Shown: positions 55,038 to 63,985, counted from the stretch's first letter. The stretch is DNA of 64,000 nt from an uncultured Bacteroides sp. (GCA_947646015.1 CANSEY010000008.1:93834-157833); one strand, 5' to 3'. Program-made: numbers and translations. Notes: a model not told the origin generated them from the letters alone.

Positions 55038-58000
55038 TTATATATCCAGTTTATTCTGCTCTACTTTTCCGTACTGTTTCACCAATACACTCACGCCACC
55101 TTTCAGCAGTTCGGGTGCTGCCTCCATACTGATCACCTTTTCTTCGCCCGGCATCAACGTTACATAATTATCGGACATGATAACAGGAAGCACGCGTTCT
55201 TGTGTAGTCTTATTGACAAGTCTCATCCGATTGGCAAAAGCCACCATACCGGAATTGTTCTTCACAGCTATTTTCATCTTTCCGTCAGCCATCGATTTAT
55301 CGACCAACCGGCAAGACAAATCAGCTTCCGGAAGTGTATTCAGCAAGGTATAATCAAGGTCTCTCACGCCATTCCGCCAATAGAAGTTTTCGGAGAGCAG
55401 ATCACCCTTAGCATCTGTCAGTTCCAGTTTAATGAAATGAAGCGGAGTCAGTTCTTCTATTCCCTTCGGCTTCTCACCGTAGACTTCGAACTCAAACAAT
55501 GAATATCCGAATGATGTGGCACGACTGATACCTGCCAGTTTTACATAACGGGCAGCAACCGGTTCCAGCTCAATCTGTTCCGTACCGCCTTTTCCTTCCT
55601 TATTGGTATAAACGGTTTTCCACTCCTTCGCATCATTCGAAACTTGCAGCTCATATCTCTTAGCACAAGCCGCTTCCCATTTCAAAATTACTTTTTCTAT
55701 TTTCTCCTCTTTGCCAAGATCAATGTATATCCATTGAGGATCGCTGTATGCACTTTCCCAACGGCTTCCGGCACCTCCGTCAGCCACCATCGAAGCACTT
55801 TTAGAAGCACTTGTTGAGGAAGATGCAATGACATTCTTTCCGTAAGCCAGATTGAAGGGGTTAAAGTTCAACGTAAATGCTTCAGCTATATCGCTGGCTG
55901 CCACGTCTACCTGTTTTGTCTGGCCGTATACAGTAACTTCCTTTCCATTCAGGTCGTAGATGGTAGCTTTGGCTGTTGCCCCTTTCAGGTCCTTCGCCGT
56001 AGTGTTGACTGCTTTTATGCTGTTATTGGAAGCATTCCATTGGATATGCAGAGGTTCACAAGCCTTTTTCGCCCCCCAGTAAGCACCTGTAGGATCGTAA
56101 TAATAATCGTAAGTCTGCCATACAAACGAAGGATAGGCAGGATGGCTCATCCAGATGAGAAGTCCAGCGGCGTCATTCCACATCTTGTCGTTCCAAGCCT
56201 CATACATTCCTTTCATTACTTCGATATTCAGCAACTGTGCCTTCTCGCAGAACTCTTCCAGTCCGAATGATTCTCCATACTGGGTGTTCACTGAATTCTT
56301 GTAGTTTATAGGATTGGCGTTGGATGCTTCCTTACCGAAGAAATGCTTGTTCCATACGTTATCGTCATCATTCTTCAACTGCTCGTCAGTAGGCAGAGGC
56401 CACCAGTCTTTCTGCGGGATAAACTCTTTCACACTTTCGAATGTAGGGAAAGTAGCCGTACCTATCTCTGTACGCATACCGTAACCGTGATCAATACCAT
56501 ACGGATAAGCCGGTGTATTAAATGCCAGATTGCTGCCTGATGTTTCAAAATGATGTCTTGGAGGCTGATTTCCCCACCAGCCACTTCCGGACAATCCGTC
56601 CTGATTGGAGCATGACTTGTACATACGGTCATTGTTATCCTCTTTGGCAATCATTTCACGCAGGTAATTATCCAAATCGGGTGTCGGATGCGTTTCATTG
56701 GCTCCACACCAGATAGCGATGGAAGGATGGTTTCTGAGACGTCTGACTTTATCAAGGGCATTCGCCTTGAACGCTTCCGGTTGGGCTACATCATTATATG
56801 CCACATACAGCCAGAAGTCATTCCATACCATTATTCCGTATTTATCACAATAGTCATAAAACTCATCATCGGTCACACAACCTGTCCACAGACGAATCAT
56901 ATTGTAATTCATCTCCTTATGCAGACGGATCTTCGTTTCATATTCTTCACCCTGGCAACGAAGCAGATACTCACTCATTCCCCAGTTTCCACCTTTCAGG
57001 TAAATCTTCTGCCCATTGATAAAGAATGTCAGTACAGGATATCCCACTACGTTATCTACCATCTTATACTCATACTTCTTGATACCGAATGTCATTTCCT
57101 TTACATCCGACACCTGTCCGTCAACCGAACAAGTCAGTTGGCAGGTATAGAGATTAGGTTCACCATAACCATTCGGCCACCAAAGTCTCGGGTTATCAAT
57201 GACCAGCTGTTTTATTTCTTCTTTATCTATAAATAATTTGGCTGTCGTTCCTCCCTCTACCCGTATATCTTTAGAAAAGGAAATGTTTCCCGGCTGAATA
57301 ACTCCAGCAACAACCACTTCCTTCGGAGAAGAAGAAGCATTTCTGATATCTGTCGAAATGGATATCTCAGCTTGCTGTAAAGTCGGCAACTCGGAACGTA
57401 CCCACGGGTCTTCCATAATTACATCTCCGGTAACAGCAAGGTAGGCATTACCTGTGATACCCGCCAAACGTCCTGGTATATAAGGCATCCAGTCCCAACC
57501 GGCACCTGCCAGATAACTGGGGCTGCAAGCAACTCCATACGGGTCTTTAGCTTTACGCGTCTTTTTCTGGTCGGGATCGGTGATCAAGACGGCTATCGCA
57601 TTCTTGCCGGACTTCTTAACCAAATCAGTCACATCAAATTTTGAACGCAACATATGACCGCTTACATCTTTCACAGATGTTTTCGTTCCTGATATCTTCT
57701 CTCCGTTAAAATAGAAATCAGCAAAGCGGTTGGTATTGTCAAAATGGAGCCATACACGCTTTCCTTCCGAATAAGATACCGGAAGCTCAAATTCTGTACG
57801 ATACCAGAACGGACGGTTATAAAACGTCTCGTCTACTTTATAAATATTATCAGCGTAATTAGGATCGGGAACAATTCCTGCTTCAACATAAGCAGTAAAA
57901 ACAGTTCCCGGTACTACACCCTTGACAAAACCGGACATTTCAAATCCCGGAGTAGATATCTGTTCTCCGGTCATATTCTCCAAATCCGCCTGGGGTTTCA

Positions 58001-58121
58001 CTTCCCAAAGAATCTGCGGGTTCGAACTGTTCAACGACATCTTTGTACTCTGCTCCGCACATCCCGTCTGGATAAGAGCAAATACTGCCGATACTATAAA
58101 AAGACCAAGTTTATTCATCAT
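55038..58121 (-). CDS. GH2-family lipoprotein with inserted F5/8C (CBM32-like) domain
   Basis: The 1027-aa protein has a lipobox LIQTGC/A. The GH2 parts are a jelly-roll (VWLHFDNTNRFADFYFNGEK), an Ig-like domain, a barrel with WCGANETHP (probable acid/base Glu near 475) and GYGMRTEIGTAT (probable nucleophile Glu near 551), and C-terminal beta domains. The sequence resembles the exo-beta-glucosaminidase/beta-mannosidase side of the family. An F5/8 type C domain (about 757-880, AYGKNVIASSSTSASKSA to FEVYGE) interrupts the C-terminal Ig-like domain between LNFNPF and LTPLHFIKLELTD. Substrate is not certain; beta-mannose or beta-glucosamine are the leading options. Confidence 0.85.
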   Translation of the reverse strand: MMNKLGLFIVSAVFALIQTGCAEQSTKMSLNSSNPQILWEVKPQADLENMTGEQISTPGFEMSGFVKGVVPGTVFTAYVEAGIVPDPNYADNIYKVDETFYNRPFWYRTEFELPVSYSEGKRVWLHFDNTNRFADFYFNGEKISGTKTSVKDVSGHMLRSKFDVTDLVKKSGKNAIAVLITDPDQKKTRKAKDPYGVACSPSYLAGAGWDWMPYIPGRLAGITGNAYLAVTGDVIMEDPWVRSELPTLQQAEISISTDIRNASSSPKEVVVAGVIQPGNISFSKDIRVEGGTTAKLFIDKEEIKQLVIDNPRLWWPNGYGEPNLYTCQLTCSVDGQVSDVKEMTFGIKKYEYKMVDNVVGYPVLTFFINGQKIYLKGGNWGMSEYLLRCQGEEYETKIRLHKEMNYNMIRLWTGCVTDDEFYDYCDKYGIMVWNDFWLYVAYNDVAQPEAFKANALDKVRRLRNHPSIAIWCGANETHPTPDLDNYLREMIAKEDNNDRMYKSCSNQDGLSGSGWWGNQPPRHHFETSGSNLAFNTPAYPYGIDHGYGMRTEIGTATFPTFESVKEFIPQKDWWPLPTDEQLKNDDDNVWNKHFFGKEASNANPINYKNSVNTQYGESFGLEEFCEKAQLLNIEVMKGMYEAWNDKMWNDAAGLLIWMSHPAYPSFVWQTYDYYYDPTGAYWGAKKACEPLHIQWNASNNSIKAVNTTAKDLKGATAKATIYDLNGKEVTVYGQTKQVDVAASDIAEAFTLNFNPFNLAYGKNVIASSSTSASKSASMVADGGAGSRWESAYSDPQWIYIDLGKEEKIEKVILKWEAACAKRYELQVSNDAKEWKTVYTNKEGKGGTEQIELEPVAARYVKLAGISRATSFGYSLFEFEVYGEKPKGIEELTPLHFIKLELTDAKGDLLSENFYWRNGVRDLDYTLLNTLPEADLSCRLVDKSMADGKMKIAVKNNSGMVAFANRMRLVNKTTQERVLPVIMSDNYVTLMPGEEKVISMEAAPELLKGGVSVLVKQYGKVEQNKLDI

Positions 58122-58169
58122 GCTATCAAGATTTTAAAGTAACAATTAGTTTTGGGGATCTTTATTTAA

Positions 58170-60509
58170 TCAGATCCCCCATTCAGTGTTAGGCTTATCA
58201 CCCATAAACAGCTCCAATGTTCCTCCGGCTGCAATATCTGCAAAGTCCAGATAACACTTATTGTATTCCTTGCCGTTCAGCAAAGCCTTCTGTATATATA
58301 GATTATTTGCGTTGTTATCGTGTGCAATCACTGTAAATATTTCTCCTGAATAATACTTCGGATCCAGTCGGAACTCTACCTTATCAAAAACAGGACTTGT
58401 TATTTCCATCCGCGTGTTCCCCGGACAAGAAGGATGAATGCCGGAAGCAGCCAGAATATACCACGCCGACATCTGTCCAACATCCTCATTTCCTACAATC
58501 CCTTCTACTTTGTTGGCATATGCCTTTTCACAAATATGACGTGTCCACTTCTGCGTATCCCATGGCGCACCCAACTGGTTGAAGAGGAAAGGAACAAAAT
58601 GTACCGGTTCGTTGGCGTGATTATAATATTCATTCCACAACAAGTTGGAAGGAGTCTTATCAAACAGATTAGTCAGATCCGCTATCACTTTTTCTTTGCC
58701 TCCCATCAGTTCGACCATGCCCGTCACATCGTGCGGCACGAACCATCCCTGCTGGTAAGCATTGGACTCAATGCAACCATACCATTCCTTTGTCAGTGCA
58801 TTCTCCGGCCAAGGTTCCCAGGAACCATCCGCATTTCGTGGGCGGAACCATCCTTTCTCCTTGTCAAATATATTGCGATAAGCCTGTCCTTTTTCATAAA
58901 AACGTCGGGCTTCATCTTCTTTTCCCAGTGCTTTAGCCAATTGAGAAACACACCAGTCTGCATAAGCATATTCCAAAGTGTATGAAATGCTTAATGGTTC
59001 AGGAGTATAACCTAACAAATCATTGCCGAATTTGCGTGATGTATTGACTGCGTATTGATAAGCTTTCTCAGCATCGTAAGTGCGGATTCCCTTTATATAG
59101 GCATCAGCCAATACGGATAATGCAGGATTACCCAGCATACATCCTGAATAAGAATTCAGCAGTTCCCAACGTTCGTAATATTCGCGTCCGCTTTGCTCAG
59201 CCATAGTAATCAACGAGTTCAGTTCGTCACTTACCAGACGCGGATTGATAATCGTCTGCAAAGGGAACTGACTACGAAATACATCCCAACCGCTGAATAT
59301 AGTACGTTTGGTAAATGTACTGTCACCTGCATGTGTCTCTTTATCTCCGCCTACATAGCGGCCGTCTACATCCGAATAGATTCGTGGATCGATCATTGTG
59401 TGGTACAAAGCGGTATAGAACACCGTTTTCTCTTCATCCGTACCTCCGGATATCTGTACACGGCTAAGTTCTTTGTTCCATAAATCATTCGCCTCCTGTC
59501 TCACCTGATCAAAGTTTTTAGAAGCTATTTCCTTTTTAAAGTTATTGGCAGCACCCTCCATATCTACAAAAGAGATGCCTACTTTCATTTCTACTTCTTC
59601 TCCTTCCGTAGTCGGGAATTCGGTGAAGAAACCCAGATGTTTGCCTTCCAGTTCTTTCTTACCTGTTATCACCGGAGTCTGTGAAACACGTGTCAGATAA
59701 GGAATACTAACGACTTCATCACGCTTCCGGACCCAATTATCAGGGATATCCGCACTCCAGAATCCATAATTACTCAACGGCTTGCTGAATTGCGCATAAT
59801 AATAAACGGTATAATCGGCACTGCCTTCTCCATTACCCCATCCGCCACCGTCAGGAGTACACTTCATCCAGCCTTGAATCGTATTTTCATTTACCACCTT
59901 CACATATTGAACTGTAGAAGTACCGCCCACTCTGCGTGCCAGGTCGATCTGAATACGCGACTGTTCATTCGAAGGGAAAGTAAACCGCAATATTCCACAA
60001 TGGGGTGTAGCACTAGTCTCTGCTTTGATCTTATAATCAGTCAGCTCTACAGAGTAATATCCCGCTTTCGCAGTCTCGGTAGCTTTATCATAGGCAGAAC
60101 GGTATCCTTTGATACTGTCATTATTCTCTTTACCCGCTACTTTCAGCAATTCACCGGTGGTAGGCATGACGAGGAAGTTTCCTAATTCACCAAACCACCC
60201 CACACCACTCATCTGAGTAAAAGCAAATCCTTCAATTGTCTTATGTTCATCACTATAACCGGAGCCGTTATCACCTCCTGTTATTGTATTCGGACTCACT
60301 TGCACCATACCATAAGGAGTGGTCGCTCCCGGAAAAGTCTTACCCAATCCATGATAAACACCTGCAGCCCCCACACTGGTGCTGGCGCCGATAAACGGAT
60401 TTACATAATCAGTCGGAACCAGATCTGCTGTAGCTGTATCCGTCGATGAACAAGCGGTCATCCATAAAAAAGAGCAAGCAATTAAAAGATTAGCAGTAGC
60501 TTTATACAT
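58170..60509 (-). CDS. Family 92 alpha-mannosidase lipoprotein (third copy)
   Basis: The 779-aa protein has a lipobox LWMTAC/S, so unlike the other two GH92 proteins it is lipid-anchored and may face the outside. Family motifs are VNPFIGASTSVGAAGVYHGL, FPGATTPYGMVQVSP, GCIESNAYQQGWFVPHD with the likely general acid, HANEPVHFVPFLF, and GIVGNEDVGQMSAWYILAA with the base aspartates. All appear intact. It lies in the operon that begins with the small anti-sigma gene, between the GH38-like gene (41 nt) and the GH2 gene (48 nt). Exo-alpha-mannosidase activity is expected; linkage is open. Confidence 0.92.
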   Translation of the reverse strand: MYKATANLLIACSFLWMTACSSTDTATADLVPTDYVNPFIGASTSVGAAGVYHGLGKTFPGATTPYGMVQVSPNTITGGDNGSGYSDEHKTIEGFAFTQMSGVGWFGELGNFLVMPTTGELLKVAGKENNDSIKGYRSAYDKATETAKAGYYSVELTDYKIKAETSATPHCGILRFTFPSNEQSRIQIDLARRVGGTSTVQYVKVVNENTIQGWMKCTPDGGGWGNGEGSADYTVYYYAQFSKPLSNYGFWSADIPDNWVRKRDEVVSIPYLTRVSQTPVITGKKELEGKHLGFFTEFPTTEGEEVEMKVGISFVDMEGAANNFKKEIASKNFDQVRQEANDLWNKELSRVQISGGTDEEKTVFYTALYHTMIDPRIYSDVDGRYVGGDKETHAGDSTFTKRTIFSGWDVFRSQFPLQTIINPRLVSDELNSLITMAEQSGREYYERWELLNSYSGCMLGNPALSVLADAYIKGIRTYDAEKAYQYAVNTSRKFGNDLLGYTPEPLSISYTLEYAYADWCVSQLAKALGKEDEARRFYEKGQAYRNIFDKEKGWFRPRNADGSWEPWPENALTKEWYGCIESNAYQQGWFVPHDVTGMVELMGGKEKVIADLTNLFDKTPSNLLWNEYYNHANEPVHFVPFLFNQLGAPWDTQKWTRHICEKAYANKVEGIVGNEDVGQMSAWYILAASGIHPSCPGNTRMEITSPVFDKVEFRLDPKYYSGEIFTVIAHDNNANNLYIQKALLNGKEYNKCYLDFADIAAGGTLELFMGDKPNTEWGI

Positions 60510-60550
60510 AAAAATATTTCAGTTTACTATTAATAGAATATATTTATAAA

Positions 60551-63091
60551 TCAATTCAGTACGAAAGTCTTTATACCGAAACGGGGCATTGAAACAATCA
60601 TTTCAGTTTTCCCGGCACGTGTTTTTATCTTCTTTTGTTCCAGGCAGTTTCCATTCAGATCTACTTCCTCTATCCGGGATAAAGGCATGTTTAAAGTAAT
60701 TTTTCGCTGTGCATTGTCTCCTTCCGCATTGAACAGACGCAGCATGATCTTCCCGTCCTGCAGTCCAGCTGCACTAATCTGATAACCGGTATTGCGCAAA
60801 TCAACAAATGATTTTGATTCCAGTTCTGCCGACGAATGATAAGAACCTAACAATGGTTCATTCCAACAGTCACTGCTAGTAGCAATGCAAGCTTTATCCC
60901 ACTTCCCACGATGAGGGATAATAGCATATTTCATTTTCAACGGACCTGTAATCTTATAATCAGGTCCCCAAAGTCCCGGACCGGAATATTGTGCCGTCAA
61001 ACCTAACGGGTAATCTTCTCCGTGAGAATAAGAAGTAGTATGGTCTGACAATAATGCCAGCGCATAATCTCCTTTTTGTTCCGCCAAATCCACCCAGTTA
61101 AGAATAATATTATGCTTAATCTGATCCCAGGTATTAAAGAAAGTATTATCCAGTTTACTTTCGCAAACATCAAACGGCGCATTTTTATAAATACGAGACG
61201 AACCAAGATCTACCGGAAACAAGACACTCAGTTTAAACCGGTCGTCACAATATGCTCTGCGATTGTCCCGCCAGTGCGTTTCGCGATATTCACCGATTCC
61301 CACATTCTTTCTCCAATTGATGGTAAGGTCAAAGTCAATACGCTTATCCCCGCGGGCAAGAGTCACAATCTGCGTAAAAGGATGTGTAGCGATTTCGCCT
61401 TCTATCTTTACCTTTGTCTCATAGCAATTATTTCTCAGAACAGTCATCTTTGCAGGTGTCTCCGTAGAAGAACGGAATTTTTCTTCTTCATAAAAGTATC
61501 CCCGCAGTTCACCTAAAGCATACTCACCGGATTGTTTGGCAAAGTCTTTGTTTCCCTCTTTCTTTGCAACCAAGCTTTTAATAATTCCTCCCTTCGACAA
61601 GTCAAAAACAATCTTATACAATTCATTTTCGACTATATATTCCCGTTCGTTCACTGCACACTGACCTCCTGAAACCGTTCTTTTACCTAACCTTTTTTGT
61701 TTGATACGATACGTGGAGTAGCCGAGGGGGGGAACTTCTGCTTCAAAAAACAATCTTGTTTTTTTACCTTCTCTTTCTATAGAGTAACCTATCTTCTTTC
61801 CTTTCCAGTTACAAACTTCCAATTCGTCATCTGCATACTCATCTGGAAGCAGGATATTCATCATCTCTGTTCGTTGAATTCCCAGAGTATTATAAACACG
61901 TATATATCCCTGCTGACCGTCCACAGGCGTATTTCCCTGATCAAAGCTCCGTACGGATGCTTCCGTTATCTTATCAGCAATGGTATTGGTCTGATCCGTC
62001 CACCGCTTGATTGCATCTGCCCATGTACCATACCTATGTAAACCATTATACGGTACAATCCATGAATCATGATGTTGTGCCAGCATCAATGTGCGCCAGG
62101 CTTCATCCACATCCGCCTGAGCATAGCTATAGCCATTCTCCAAATGAGCTATGACGGACATTTTCTCTGCCATCACTATCTTATTCTCGGAAGTACGTAC
62201 CTCCTGTGCAATCCTTTGCATCACTTGGCTGCCCCACATCAGATTGACACGCATATCTTCTTGCGAGAAACGATAATCATCATCTGTTTTACCAATGGAA
62301 ATATTCTCTATGTAATCTTTCCATCTTACATATTTGGAATTATTTTTGATTTTCTTTCCACTACCCAGCCACGGTCCGTTTTTCCATCCGGCATCCTGAA
62401 AACACATACCTACCGGATGCTCGATTCCTGCATCACGGCAAGCGTTTAAATATTCCTCTGAATTTCCCCAGGCAGTCGTCTGCCAAGTAGATCCCCGTTC
62501 CAGTTTCTCGCAAGCATAACGGGGTACGGTTAGTATGGAAGTTCCATCGGTTCCTATCCAGTTGACCAGTTCTCCACCATAAGCACTGGTATAGCCTCCC
62601 CAGCACGTATTCGGGCATTTGAGAACAGCATACTTAAATCCTAACGACTTGAGTATCTGCGGCAAGCAGCTTGTAAAACAAGGTTCTTCCACTGAATAAG
62701 TCAGAAAACTTACTTCCGGAAAATGTTTATTTATCTTGGATATACCATATTGAAACTGACGAATAATACTTTCACCTGAAATATTGTAGCAGTATGGCTG
62801 CGCATAGGTCGGATTCGTAAATTCTACTTGCTCGCCGGCTGCGAGATTTTTAAATTGACGATAAGCTTCGGGGGTTTGTACCTGAACCGTATCCCACGTC
62901 TCAGGTTCTATCTCCATGCAGATTCGCCAGTCGGGATGCATGGTCAGCTGGTCTACGATAAACTGGGTTTTCCACTTCACCGGATAGTGCCCGTATATCC
63001 CTCCATGATATCCGTCAACGAAAGATGGCTGCTGCGAATGAACATACGAACAAATAAAAACAGCTAATAACAGGATACTAATTTTATTCAT
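60551..63091 (-). CDS. Divergent GH38-like alpha-mannosidase
   Basis: The 846-aa exported protein has a signal peptide (ICSYVHS/Q). The later part fits GH38: AQHHDSW near residue 338 (the metal-binding His-His-Asp region) and a large C-terminal beta region (YIVENELYKIVFDLSKGG). The N-terminal active site is unusual. The usual HxDxxW is replaced by DGYHGGIYGHYP. The usual nucleophile motif D-x-F-G-H reads TYSVEEPCFTS, with Glu where Asp is expected. It may be a separate clade with a different catalytic set, or a different sugar specificity. It starts 12 nt after the 74-aa anti-sigma gene, in the same operon. The GH38 relation is moderately sure; activity is not. Confidence 0.65.
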   Translation of the reverse strand: MNKISILLLAVFICSYVHSQQPSFVDGYHGGIYGHYPVKWKTQFIVDQLTMHPDWRICMEIEPETWDTVQVQTPEAYRQFKNLAAGEQVEFTNPTYAQPYCYNISGESIIRQFQYGISKINKHFPEVSFLTYSVEEPCFTSCLPQILKSLGFKYAVLKCPNTCWGGYTSAYGGELVNWIGTDGTSILTVPRYACEKLERGSTWQTTAWGNSEEYLNACRDAGIEHPVGMCFQDAGWKNGPWLGSGKKIKNNSKYVRWKDYIENISIGKTDDDYRFSQEDMRVNLMWGSQVMQRIAQEVRTSENKIVMAEKMSVIAHLENGYSYAQADVDEAWRTLMLAQHHDSWIVPYNGLHRYGTWADAIKRWTDQTNTIADKITEASVRSFDQGNTPVDGQQGYIRVYNTLGIQRTEMMNILLPDEYADDELEVCNWKGKKIGYSIEREGKKTRLFFEAEVPPLGYSTYRIKQKRLGKRTVSGGQCAVNEREYIVENELYKIVFDLSKGGIIKSLVAKKEGNKDFAKQSGEYALGELRGYFYEEEKFRSSTETPAKMTVLRNNCYETKVKIEGEIATHPFTQIVTLARGDKRIDFDLTINWRKNVGIGEYRETHWRDNRRAYCDDRFKLSVLFPVDLGSSRIYKNAPFDVCESKLDNTFFNTWDQIKHNIILNWVDLAEQKGDYALALLSDHTTSYSHGEDYPLGLTAQYSGPGLWGPDYKITGPLKMKYAIIPHRGKWDKACIATSSDCWNEPLLGSYHSSAELESKSFVDLRNTGYQISAAGLQDGKIMLRLFNAEGDNAQRKITLNMPLSRIEEVDLNGNCLEQKKIKTRAGKTEMIVSMPRFGIKTFVLN

Positions 63092-63103
63092 GGTATCTAA
63101 TGC

Positions 63104-63328
63104 CTATTTATTTTTGCGTTTTTCTATCCGATTCATAAATTCAGATAACTTACGCTGAGCAAGTTCCTTATCCTCTTTCGGAGCCAACCAGTCTATTAGT
63201 GCTACCAGATGCTGATATTCTAAAAAGTCCTCTTGTAGTCCCCCGTCATGGATTACTTCCAACAGAAATTCATTTTTTTCTCCGGAAGTCAATTCACCTG
63301 CAAAATACTTATTTATATTATTTTTCAT
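63104..63328 (-). CDS. 74-aa FecR-type anti-sigma N-terminal domain without membrane part
   Basis: The protein opens INKYFAGELTSGEKNEFLLE and is entirely hydrophilic and helical. It looks like the cytoplasmic sigma-binding domain of Bacteroides FecR-like anti-sigma factors (about 70 residues ending in a basic cluster, here RIEKRKNK) where the membrane helix would normally start. Instead a stop codon follows, and the GH38-like gene begins 12 nt later, so the membrane and periplasmic FecR parts are absent. It has a good AAAAAGGA ribosome site before the ATG. It lies between an ECF-type promoter motif and the operon, 75 nt after the ECF sigma gene. It may still bind the sigma factor as a soluble inhibitor. 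The homology is judged by eye. Confidence 0.55.
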   Translation of the reverse strand: MKNNINKYFAGELTSGEKNEFLLEVIHDGGLQEDFLEYQHLVALIDWLAPKEDKELAQRKLSEFMNRIEKRKNK

Positions 63329-63347
63329 TTATACGTCCTTTTTACAA

Positions 63348-63378
63348 AAGAACGATTAACTCAACAAATACCCCTAAA
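63348..63378 (-). promoter_or_regulatory. ECF-type promoter motif, copy 5 (anti-sigma/GH38-GH78 operon)
   Basis: Minus strand: TTTAGGGGTAT (63378-63368), 13 nt, CGTTCTT (63354-63348). One base differs from the consensus in the -35-like part. The predicted start near 63341 leaves about 13 nt before the ATG at 63328. It lies in the gap between the sigma and anti-sigma genes. Confidence 0.7.
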
Positions 63379-63403
63379 AGAATATCTATAATTTAATTAA
63401 AAG

Positions 63404-63928
63404 TTATGCAGCCAGACACATACTGAGCTTTACTCTTAATTTTTTGAGCGCTATTCCCATCTGACATTCAACTGTATTGACGGAAATTCCCAAGCGTTCG
63501 GAGATTTCTTTATACTTCAGTCCTTCCATACGACTCAACAAGAATATGTCACGACACCGTTTCGGCAAACTGTTGATTGCAGCCCGAACAAGTATTTCAG
63601 TGTCATTCCCCACTGACATATCAGAACCATCAAACCTGTCTAAAGATTGTAGCTTTAAATTTAACTCTATTTCAAAAGAAGTCTGCATAACTTCTACATA
63701 TTTTTGCTCGAATATTTTATGTTTCAAATGGTCCAGACATCTGTTCTTTACCAATCTAAAAAGATATGCATTCATATTCTCAACGTGATCCATAGAATCT
63801 CGTCTTTCCCACAGGTCTGTGAACACATCTTGCGTTATGTTTTCTGCATCCTCTTCCAGTATTACAAATTCTCTTGCAAACCGAACCAGTTTTGAATAAT
63901 AAGTGAGATACATTTCTGAAAAGCTCAT
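63404..63928 (-). CDS. ECF RNA polymerase sigma factor (Bacteroides expansion type)
   Basis: The 174-aa protein has sigma region 2 (YYSKLVRFAREFVILEEDAE, DVFTDLWERR, AYLFRLVKNRCLDHLKHK) and region 4 (INSLPKRCRDIFLLSRMEGL, YKEISERLGISVNTVECQMG), joined by a short linker with no region 3. That is the ECF layout of the large Bacteroides sigma group which, with FecR-type partners, controls polysaccharide loci. It is the first gene of the locus, and a primary-sigma -7 box lies 50 nt upstream. It is the obvious candidate to read the five TTTAGTGGTAT-N13-CGTTCTT sites. No HTCS or SusR-type regulator is visible in the window. Confidence 0.9.
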   Translation of the reverse strand: MSFSEMYLTYYSKLVRFAREFVILEEDAENITQDVFTDLWERRDSMDHVENMNAYLFRLVKNRCLDHLKHKIFEQKYVEVMQTSFEIELNLKLQSLDRFDGSDMSVGNDTEILVRAAINSLPKRCRDIFLLSRMEGLKYKEISERLGISVNTVECQMGIALKKLRVKLSMCLAA

Positions 63929-63977
63929 AGTTGTGTTTCTTTAGAATTAGTATTCAGTTATCAAAAATCTTGTGATG

Positions 63978-63985
63978 CAAATATA
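63978..63985 (-). promoter_or_regulatory. -7 box TATATTTG upstream of the ECF sigma gene
   Basis: This is a minus-strand match to TAnnTTTG, 50 nt before the sigma start. The -33 region lies at or beyond the window edge. Expression of the sigma factor from a primary-sigma promoter, not from its own motif, is implied. Confidence 0.55.
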
